From positions 1 to 64,000 of the forward strand of contig CAJQUW010008936.1 in NCBI GenBank assembly GCA_907163375.1: a stretch of 64,000 nucleotides of DNA, given 5' to 3'. The notes under the pieces are model-generated. The model made no database searches and was not told where the DNA came from. It saw only the letters and a program-made list of their open reading frames with translations. Position 1 is the stretch's first letter. Each line of letters starts with the position of its first letter. Source of the stretch: Prostheceraeus crozeri. Taxonomy: Eukaryota; Platyhelminthes; Polycladida; Euryleptidae. Below are positions 1 through 7,448 of this stretch, one piece after another. The position numbers and the translations under genes are program-made.

Positions 1-2382
1 TATATTTTTGAAGTTAAAGAGTTTAATAAACTTGACGAATATATTTCTTTAAAGAATAAAACAAAAACGCTTCAGTTAATAAGTTATTTATTCCAACAAA
101 AAACTATTAAAATAGGGAGTTATTTTTCTTTTGATATTGATCAAGAAAAACAATATTTTTATAGCATTTTAATAAATAAAAAACTTATTGAAGCTTTTTC
201 AGTAGATGATTTTTATGACAAATGAACTAAAAATTGAAATAAGTTTAATTATCTTGAAAATAATAAATTTACTTTAAGCTCAAACGTTTTAAGTTATAGT
301 GATTTAGAAAATATTGATGAACATTCAGTTAAAAAAATTTTTAACCAGTTATTAACAATATTTAGACTATATAGTGTTTCAGATAAGTCTAATGCTTTTA
401 ACAAAATAATAAATATTTTTATTGCAAAAGTATATGACGAACTATGTCAAAACCAAAACTTTAAAGTTAAAGAAAATACTGTTAGTGGAGTGAAATTTCA
501 ATATATTTATGCTCTTGATGATGAACTAAGTTTTTTAAAACGACTAAACGACCTTTATACTTTGGGTATGAGAGAGTATATGGATAAAAATGTTATTGAC
601 TATAACGATGAAGAGATAAATATACTCTTAAACTCTAAAAATAATAAAAAGTTATTAAAAATAATTGATAACTTAAGACTAAAAAAGAATAATGTTTTTA
701 GCTTTATTGAAGTTTTTGATGAAGAAAGTTTTTTAGAAAATAACAATATTTTAAAAGAGGTGGTTATGGTTTTACAAAACTATCGTTTTAAGTATAACCA
801 AAAGCACCAATATCTTGGTGATTTTTTTGAAGAGTTATTAAATACAACTTGAAAACAAGAAGCTGGTCAGTTCTTTACACCTTTACCGTTGGTAGAGTTT
901 ATGGTAGAAGCTTTACCTATAAAAGAAAAAATATTATCAAATATTTTTGAAAATAAAAAAAATATACTTCCAAAGATGATTGATTATGCTTGTGGGTCTG
1001 GTCATTTTCTGCTTTCTTATATGAATAAAGTGCAAAATATAGTAAAAACTATTGATGAAAAAGGTTTTACAACTTTTCAAAAGAATTTACTAAAAGCATA
1101 TAGAGCTAACCCATATAATTGAGCTAAAGAGTATGTGGTCGGAATAGAAAAAGACTATAGACTTTCGAAAACAACCAAAATTGCTTCATTTTTAAATGGT
1201 GATGGCGAAGCTTTAATTCTAAATGCAAACGGTTTAGCACCTTTTACTTCAAAAGTATTTTCAAAAACTCTACTTTTTAAGAATTCAAATAAAAATGAAA
1301 TTTTTGATTTTGTTATTGCAAATCCGCCTTTTTCTATTAGCGGTTTTTTAAAAACTCTAGCTACTGAAAAACTTAGTTCATCAGACTTTAGTCTTTTGAA
1401 GTATATGAGTTATACTTCAAAAGAAATTGAAGTACTTTTTGTTGAAAGAGCTTGACAACTTTTAAAAAATGGCGGTTTTGCTTCAATAATTTTACCAAGA
1501 TCAGTTTTAAGTGGGGTTCAATATGTTTGTTTAAGAGAGTTTATACTAAAAAACTTTAAAGTTATTGCAATTTTTGAATCTGGCGATAATACTTTTTCAG
1601 GAACAACAACTTCACCAATAATACTATTTTTAGAAAAAAAAGAAGTAAAACAACTTATGTATAAGTTATTGGTTATCAATAGTCCAAAACTACTTTTTGA
1701 AGAAAAAAACAAAACCAAAAAAGAAGCAATATTTTTAGGGTATAAATTTAGTAGCAATAAAAATAATCTTGGCATAGTCAATTTAAACAAAAATTTAGTT
1801 GAAATATATTCAAAAAAAATAAAGAGTTTTTTATTGAAAGAAAAAATAGAAACCAACAACTATTGTTTTATCAAGAATATTGATGATATACTTGTTAAAA
1901 ACTCAAAAAATAATATAAATATTTATACCAAGTTTACGAAACAAAAAGATCCAAAACAATGATTTATACTTAAAGATTTGGATATTGAATGAAACCCTAA
2001 AACAGCTTTTAGTGGAAGTAATTCAAAACTTAAGTATATTGAAATTCGAAATTTATCAAAGAATAAAATAAGTTTTTTAAAAGCTCAAAACAAAAAAACA
2101 GTAAATAGATTTTGTAAAAAAAATGATTTATTAATATCACCTTTTCCAAATAGTGAAAAAATTGCAATTGCAGATCAAGATTATTTTGTTTCTTCAGCTA
2201 TTTTTATTTTAAGGTTTAAGAAACTTGAAGAAATGAAAAAAGTTTATCAATATTTAAAAGAAAACAAAAACAATATAATTGGTCAAATGACTACTCTGCT
2301 TGATGGTTTTAAAATTTCATATGCCAAAATTTCTGAATATAACTTTAAAAATTATATATACTTTAAAAAGAAAGACTTTTAG
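1..2382 (+). CDS. N6-adenine DNA methylase (HsdM/type IIG-like), 5' end outside window
   Basis: Frame 1 is open from the first base to TAA/TAG at 2380-2382 once TGA is read as Trp, giving 793 visible codons. The methylase core starts near codon 285 with GQFFTP, the signature preceding motif I in HsdM-type enzymes, followed by the SAM-binding motif DYACGSGHF (about 984) and the catalytic NPPF (about 1321). The last 150 codons look like a target-recognition stretch (…KKNDLLISPFPN…) as in type I HsdS or type IIG enzymes. About 285 residues precede the methylase core here, and more lie upstream, so a nuclease or helical domain may be fused in front. Transfer of methyl groups to adenine N6 is the expected reaction. 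Whether it is an HsdM subunit or a one-piece type IIG enzyme cannot be decided without the upstream sequence. Confidence 0.85.
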
Positions 2383-2483
2383 ATTAAATTTAATTTACCA
2401 TAAAATAAAAAAAAATATAAAAATTAATTTATAATATTTAATTAAATATACAATTTATTAAAATATTTTTGGAAAATTTAATT

Positions 2484-2560
2484 GGCACCATAGCCAAGTC
2501 TGTTTAAGGCAAGAGTCTGCAAAACTTTGATCGTTGGTTAGAATCCAACTGGTGCCTCCA
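2484..2560 (+). tRNA. tRNA-Cys (GCA)
   Basis: Acceptor GGCACCA pairs with TGGTGCC, and the CCA end is encoded. The anticodon loop CTGCAAA gives GCA. The T-loop reads TTAGAAT instead of TTCGAAT, so position 56 is A. The D-loop AAGTCTGTTTAA aligns with that of the tRNA-Ser in the same cluster except that G19 is T. The tertiary G19:C56 pair is therefore replaced by a U19:A56 pair. First of seven tRNA genes on the same strand. Confidence 0.93.
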
Positions 2561-2657
2561 AAGTATATAAAATAAATAATATTTTATTTTGCTTATTAAA
2601 AAATATATATAATAAAATAAATAATATTTTTATTTTTATATTATTATTTTTTATAAT

Positions 2658-2732
2658 GCGCCTATAGCTTAACGGATAAAGTATTTGGCTACGGACCAAA
2701 GGATATGGGTTCGAATCCTGTTAGGCGTACCA
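2658..2732 (+). tRNA. tRNA-Arg (ACG)
   Basis: Acceptor GCGCCTA pairs with TAGGCGT (G1-U72 wobble), CCA encoded. The anticodon loop CTACGGA gives ACG. D-loop GG and T-loop TTCGAAT are canonical. Confidence 0.93.
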
Positions 2733-2736
2733 ATTA

Positions 2737-2814
2737 CGGAATGTAGTTCAGCTTGATCAGAACGCTCGGTTTGGGTCCGAGAGGTCGTGGGTTTAAATCC
2801 TGCCATTCCGACCA
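2737..2814 (+). tRNA. tRNA-Pro (TGG)
   Basis: Acceptor CGGAATG pairs with CATTCCG, CCA encoded. The anticodon loop TTTGGGT gives TGG. The T-loop is TTTAAAT (U56) and the D-loop AGCTTGATCA has G18 A19 where G18 G19 is usual, so the elbow pair becomes A19:U56. Confidence 0.93.
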
Positions 2815-2817
2815 AAA

Positions 2818-2894
2818 GGGCCTGTAGCTCACGTTAGCAGAGCGCCTGCCTTGCACGCAGGAGGTAGTCGGAGCGTCACCGGTCAGGTCCACCA
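2818..2894 (+). tRNA. tRNA-Ala (TGC), non-canonical elbow
   Basis: Acceptor GGGCCTG pairs with CAGGTCC and contains G3-U70, the alanine identity element; CCA is encoded. The anticodon loop CTTGCAC gives TGC. The T-loop AGCGTCA lacks the TTC motif and the D-loop ACGTTAGCA lacks adjacent G18 G19. The T-stem (GTCGG/CCGGT) is closed by two G-U pairs. It could be degenerate, but the other stems are intact and no other tRNA-Ala is in the window. Confidence 0.88.
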
Positions 2895-2917
2895 TTTTAT
2901 ATTTTTACACTTTATAT

Positions 2918-3004
2918 GGTGAGGTAGCTCAGTTGGAGATTTACGTCGTAGAGCATTCGGCTCATACCCGAAAGGCCGGGGGTTCGAAGCCCTCTCTCAC
3001 TACC
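2918..3004 (+). tRNA. tRNA-Met (CAT, elongator), enlarged D-loop
   Basis: Acceptor GGTGAGG pairs with TCTCACT using G-U at both ends; the G1-U72 pair and CTACCA end match Bacillus-type elongator tRNA-Met. The anticodon loop CTCATAC gives CAT. The D-loop between GCTC and GAGC is 20 nt, about 11-12 nt longer than usual, with the extra bases just after the conserved GG. The T-loop TTCGAAG is canonical. Confidence 0.88.
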
Positions 3005-3019
3005 AAAAAAATATAATAG

Positions 3020-3096
3020 GGATCTTTAGCTCAGTTGGTTAGAGCACCCGGCTCATAACCGGTAGGTCGTAGGTTCGAGCCCTACAAGATCCACCA
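3020..3096 (+). tRNA. tRNA-Ile (CAT, lysidine type)
   Basis: Acceptor GGATCTT pairs perfectly with AAGATCC, CCA encoded. The anticodon loop CTCATAA gives CAT. The body closely resembles Bacillus tRNA-Ile2 (…GTAGGTTCGAGCCCTAC…), in which C34 is changed to lysidine by TilS to read AUA. An elongator tRNA-Met is a less likely alternative, because 2918-3004 fits that role better. Confidence 0.88.
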
Positions 3097-3100
3097 TTTT

Positions 3101-3192
3101 GGAGTTGTACCCAAGTCTGGTTGAAGGGAACGGTCTTGAAAACCGTCAGGAGCTTAAAACTCGCGGGGGTTCGAATCCCTCCGACTCCGCCA
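3101..3192 (+). tRNA. tRNA-Ser (TGA)
   Basis: Class II tRNA of 92 nt with a long variable arm. Acceptor GGAGTTG pairs with CGACTCC, discriminator G, CCA encoded. The anticodon loop CTTGAAA gives TGA. D-loop GG and T-loop TTCGAAT are canonical. Last gene of the tRNA cluster. Confidence 0.93.
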
Positions 3193-3401
3193 AAATATTA
3201 TAATTTCTCTAAATATAAAAATTACTCTTGTAATATAAATAAAATTTATACAACTAATTAAAAAAACAATACTTAACTTCAAAAATATAAATAATAGAAA
3301 AAATTTTAGCACATTGAAAAACTTTTTCAAATAAATCTCTTTTTGAAAAACTTAGGCCTTTTACACCTTTCCTAAAAAACAATAGTAAAACATTTTAATT
3401 T

Positions 3402-3412
3402 TATGTTATAAT
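3402..3412 (+). promoter_or_regulatory. Extended -10 promoter before Panacea gene
   Basis: TATG-T-TATAAT, 23 bp before the ATG at 3436, with a Shine-Dalgarno-like AAGGAAG between them. The 3193-3435 stretch holds nothing else I can assign. Confidence 0.6.
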
Positions 3413-3435
3413 AACAAGACATAAAGGAAGTTATT

Positions 3436-4059
3436 ATGATAAAAATAAATAAAAAACTATTAAATTTTAAAGAAATTTTGACTCTTTATTTATATATTAT
3501 CAAAATTACAAATAATAAAAATTCAATAAAAAAGAAAAAAAATTATAATAAGTTTTTTCTTTCACCTATAAAATTTCAAAAAATTTTATTTATTAGTTAT
3601 GCATATTTTTTAACTAAATATAATGTAAAAATTTTTGATGAAACAAAAGTATGATTATGATTAAAAGGTCCTGTTTTTCCAGGTTATAGAAAATTATTTA
3701 CTTTTAATATAAAAAATGATGTTCTTGAATTACAAAACTTAAATGAAATTGAAATTTTTAATGAAAAAAAATCTTATGGGTTTAAAAGTTTTGATATTTT
3801 TATAAAAGAACTTAGTGAAAAATTTAAAGGTCAAATTTTTCTTATAATTAATTTTATTGAAATTATAAGATATTTATTACCTATTGAAGATAATATAATT
3901 TTAGAAAATATAAATACATTTAAAAAAAAAATTACATCTAAATTAGAAAATAATATTATAGTTAAAAAACAAAAAAATATTATAATAAAAGATAAAGAAA
4001 TAATAGAAAATTTTAATATTTTTGAAGAAGGAATTTTAAACAACTTAACTATTTTATAA
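3436..4059 (+). CDS. Panacea-domain (SocA/DUF4065-like) protein, probable antitoxin
   Basis: 207 residues with code 4. Residues about 42-90 match the Panacea fold: an SPIKFQKILFI…YFLTKY helix, then FDE, then VWLWLKGPVFP, which corresponds to the family's AW..GPV.P signature. Panacea proteins mostly act as antitoxins (for example SocA) and pair with varied toxins encoded next door. The partner at 4070 starts 10 bp downstream, so the two are probably co-transcribed from the extended -10 promoter at 3402. The C-terminal 100 residues are Lys/Ile-rich and I recognise no further motif. A phage-derived or regulatory Panacea protein is the alternative reading. Confidence 0.68.
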
Positions 4060-4069
4060 CAAAAAAGTA

Positions 4070-4585
4070 ATGATTGAAGTAATTGAAGGAAAAACAAGAA
4101 AAGAATTAAGATATTGTATATTTTCTCATATAACAAATCAAAATTTTAATAGTGATAAAGAATTACAAACATATTATTTTTTCCCTATATATTCTTGTAA
4201 AGAATTAATTTGTAATATTGAAAAAGACCAGGTATTTTTATATAAAAAACAAAAACATAAAGAAGAAATTCATTTAAAAATCTCTAATTCTAAAAATAAA
4301 CATTCTTTTATGCAAAATAAGGTATATTTTTTTACACTTGAAAATTCTATAACAGATGAACAAAAATTAATAAACCACCTTAATTTAATTAAAATAAATA
4401 ATGTTAATTATAAAAAAATGTTTGATGATTTTAAAGAACATTCAATTGATTTTTATAAAAATTTTGAATATAATAAAAAGTTTTTTAAAATGAATATTAC
4501 AAATATTGTAATACATGAAATTGAAAAAGATAAAAAAGCAGATTTTTATTGAATGAAAAATAAAAGATCTTTTTATGTAAAATAA
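4070..4585 (+). CDS. Unknown protein, putative partner (toxin candidate) of Panacea gene
   Basis: 171 residues from ATG 4070 to TAA 4583-4585, including one in-frame TGA read as Trp near the end. No signal peptide or membrane helix. The middle contains YYFFPIYSCKEL…KDQVFLYKKQ, which suggests a mixed alpha/beta domain. No catalytic motif is recognised. The toxin assignment rests only on its place directly behind a Panacea gene in the usual two-gene layout. The gene ends at the border of the C-rich non-coding cassette. Confidence 0.5.
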
Positions 4586-4824
4586 AAATTATTTTTATTT
4601 AATAATTTTATATTAGATTTTGTTTTCCTTAAAAACAATCCTAAATACTTTTTAATCTTAGTTTTTTAAAAATATAAAATTAGGAAATAACGAAATTTTA
4701 TAAACCAACCCTTTCACTTTATCCTTTTTACATTCCACAAATTTTTTACTAAATTTTTTTTTTTTTTTTTAACATAATAACACTGCCAAAAAAAACCAAA
4801 CTTAAAAAATAAACTTATATTTTA

Positions 4825-4999
4825 ATTTTGTAAAAAGAAAATTTAAAAAGACCTGATACTCTTTTTTTATTTTAAAATTTTTTAGCTAAAACCCCCCACT
4901 AAAAACAAGGAAATCCATCCTTTTTCTTATTATATAAATACATATTGATAAATCTACCTTTTCCCTTATTCCTTCCCCCTATATTTACACCTTTTACCA
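4825..4999. repeat. C-rich cassette repeat, copy 1
   Basis: Near-identical to 38622-38805. Shared blocks are TTTTGTAAAAAGAAAATTT, TTTTTTAGCTAAA, CCCCCCACTAAAA, ACAAGGAAATCCATCC and ATAAATACATATTGATAAA, in the same order and spacing. AAGGA…TCCTT inside it can form a small hairpin. Both copies border restriction or modification genes. Confidence 0.8.
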
Positions 5000-5112
5000 A
5001 TAACCCAACCCACATTTTTCCAACCAACTTTTTCCAACACATTCTCCAATTTCACCCAATTTCTTTTTTAAAACCTTGACTTATTATGCCTTTTATATAC
5101 TTTTTTATTTTC

Positions 5113-5123
5113 TATGTTATAAT
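5113..5123 (+). promoter_or_regulatory. Extended -10 promoter without a downstream gene
   Basis: TATG-T-TATAAT, identical to the motif before the Panacea gene. No protein gene follows on the plus strand, so it may drive a non-coding RNA through 5124-5245. Confidence 0.5.
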
Positions 5124-5245
5124 AGTAATGTGAAATAATTAAATTTTTAATTATTATATATTGTTGTTTTTCTTCAATATTGTCCGTGAGCGCAGGGGAG
5201 TTTATTTTTTTATAAACAATCCATTTTTAGCACAATTTTTTTATA
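5124..5245 (+). ncRNA. Candidate small non-coding RNA
   Basis: Downstream of the extended -10 at 5113 come a 10-bp hairpin (AATAATTAAA/TTTAATTATT, about 5134-5155), an isolated GC-rich island TCCGTGAGCGCAGGGGAG (about 5182-5200), and a GTTTAT/ATAAAC hairpin flanked by ATTG and CAAT. GC-rich islands in such AT-rich DNA usually mark structured RNA. It does not match SRP RNA, tmRNA or RNase P as I know them. Confidence 0.35.
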
Positions 5246-5459
5246 ATTTTTTCTTTTATGGCGAATAAAAATTATCTTAAAAACAACATTAACTTAAAAC
5301 CTATATCCCTTTTGATATGATAAATTTCAATTTTACTAAATTATTATTAATTTACATTAATCAGTTTTATAAAATTAGTAAAAATTATTTTTTCTTTTTC
5401 TTCTAACAAATTTTTTATAATTAATTTTTTAGTTGTCTAAAAAAACTTAACTTTCACTA

Positions 5460-7304
5460 TTAAGTTATTATATTTATAGATTTTTTTAGTCTTAAAAATG
5501 CTGTTTTAAAATAACTTTTATCTTTTTCAACTCCAATAAATTTTCTTTTATTTTCTAAACAAGCTAAGCCTGTAGTTCCGGTTCCCATAAATGGATCAAG
5601 TATTAAGTCATTTTCATTTGTATGAATTTTAATAAGTTCATTCATTAACTTTATACTCTTTTGTGTTGGATGATTTAATCTTTCTTTTTTTGAAACTACA
5701 TTAGTGATAAATTCACTTCTTAAATACTTTTTATCTTTTGGTTTATTAAAAGTTCACTTAGAACCTTTTTTTACAGCTCAAATTGCAAATTCAGTATCTT
5801 GAACATACCTTCTATTAATATTTCTTGGCATTGGATTTGTTTTTTTTCACAACAAAATATCCTTAACAATAAAGTTATTTTCTTCAAGTTTTAAAATTAA
5901 AAAACTAATATACCTATATGAACAGAATATAATAAATGAACCGTTTTTTTTTATAATTTTTGAATATAATGGTATTCAAGAAAAAAGATTAAAGTTATTA
6001 TCTCAATCACCAAAGTATATTCCTTTTCTTGGTTTTTTCATTGTAGAAAAGTTATTTTTTATCGAAATATTATAGGGTGGATCTGTAATTATATGATCTA
6101 CTAAAATATTATTACTTTCAAGATAAGAAATAAACTTTAAAGCATCATCATTATATAAAAATAAATTTTTTTCATTAACTTTTATATTTGAATTGGTTGG
6201 TTTTTTGAAAGTATTTTTTACTTCTTGGTTTATTAGTTTTCCAATTTGTTCTGCTAAAATTGGTGGGACTGCATTACCTATTTGAACTCTAATTTCTGTT
6301 TTTTTTCCAAAAAATCTGAAAATATCTGGGAAACTTTGTATTCTGGCTGCTTCTCTTGGTGTAATAGCTCTATTTAGTTCAGGGTGAGTATTTTGACCAT
6401 TTGAAGGAGTATCAAATCGAGTATCGATTGTTGGGCTAATTTTAGTTCAGGATAAACGAGATCAAGTATTTTTAAACTTTTGGTTGTTTTGAAATTTTTT
6501 TGGTAAATCGTTTTTGGTACCGTTAATTGGTAAATGTTTTAATTTTTCAAGTGTTAATTTAGTATGATTAGTTGAAATATGATTAAATAACTTAGTTGAG
6601 TTTTTTCTTAAGTTTTTTTGATATTTTGATTGCTCTTTTATCAAATACTTTGATTCTTCTTTTCCTTGATTTGAGTTTAAAAAGTTTAAATCAGAAATTG
6701 CTTCTTTAACTGAAATAACTTTTTTTGAAAAAAAATTTTTTATATTATTTAAGTTTATCTTTAGTTTTAAAGATTTTTTTATACCAATTATAAAAATTCT
6801 TTCTCTATTTTGGGGTATATTAAAGTTTTTTGCATTTAAAACTTTTGATTCAACTATATAATTTAAATTTTTTGCATAATCTTGAATTAAATCAAAAAAA
6901 TAGCCTTGTTTTGTTGTTTTTAAAGTTTTTACATTTTCAATAATAAAAATAAGTGGTTTTACTTTTTCAACTATTTTAAAAAACTCTATAAATAAAAAGT
7001 TTCTTTTATCTTTTTTTCCGCTTTTTTTTCCTTTATTACTAAAGCCTTGACATGGCGGGCCGCCAATAATCATATTTATTTTTTCTTTAAAAGATAAAGA
7101 AATGAGCTTTTCTTGAATACTTTTTTTTGAAATATCACCAAAAACTATATTTTCACTTTTTATTTTAAAGTTTTGGGAAAAAGTTTTTAAAGCACTTTGA
7201 TTATAGTCACAAACTATTTTTGTTTTGAAATTTTTATTTTTTTCTAAACCTAGAGAAAAACCGCCAGCACCAGAAAATAAATCTAATATATTAAAGTTTA
7301 TCAT
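5460..7304 (-). CDS. Fused DNA methyltransferase: m5C domain + N6/N4 amino-methyltransferase domain
   Basis: One open frame of 614 residues; I checked every codon between the two halves and found no TAA or TAG. Residues 1-350 are a complete Dcm/HhaI-type cytosine-5 methyltransferase: DLFSGAGGFSLGLE (motif I), GGPPCQGFS with the catalytic Cys (IV), FIIENV (VI), QNRERIF (VIII), then PREAARIQSFP and QIGNAVPP (X). Residues about 375-614 are a beta-class amino-methyltransferase: TDPPYN (motif IV) precedes HPTQKS and DPFMGTGTT (motif I), with GVEKD following. The second domain targets adenine N6 or cytosine N4; the sequence alone does not say which. No restriction endonuclease is adjacent, so it may be a solitary or anti-restriction methylase. 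Last gene of a long minus-strand run that starts at ychF. Confidence 0.9.
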
Positions 7305-7313
7305 AATTATTTT

Positions 7314-7430
7314 TTACTTAAGTTTCGAGTATATAAAATCAATATTTGATATTATACTTTTATTTTTTGAATAAATAGAAACAAAATTATTAAAACAATT
7401 ATAAAAATTTTTTTCACTATTATTTTTCAT
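7314..7430 (-). CDS. Small ORF upstream of the methyltransferase fusion
   Basis: 38 codons, ATG at 7430 to TAA at 7314, ending 9 bp before the methyltransferase start. Composition is Asn/Lys/Ile-rich and no motif is visible. In such AT-rich DNA an ORF this short can occur by chance; position in the gene string is the only support. Confidence 0.25.
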   Translation of the reverse strand: MKNNSEKNFYNCFNNFVSIYSKNKSIISNIDFIYSKLK

Positions 7431-7448
7431 TTTCTATAGTTATTTTAT

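Larger units (their letters stand above)
4586..5459. other. Long non-coding, C-rich/G-poor spacer
   Basis: 874 bp without a convincing gene on either strand. The plus strand is rich in C and T runs (CCCCCC, TTTCCCTT, CCAACCC) and poor in G, unlike the rest of the window. About 4825-4999 is repeated at 38622-38805. The right part holds an extended -10 promoter and a small GC-rich island. Confidence 0.7.

Noticed and set aside
3020..3096. CAT-anticodon tRNA as initiator tRNA-Met
   Set aside because: It has a perfect G1-C72 acceptor and a body like tRNA-Ile2; no unpaired 1-72 and no GGG/CCC anticodon stem signature of initiators.
5259..5324. Short plus-strand ORF starting MANKNYLKNN
   Set aside because: Only 21 codons, no ribosome-binding site and no conservation clue.
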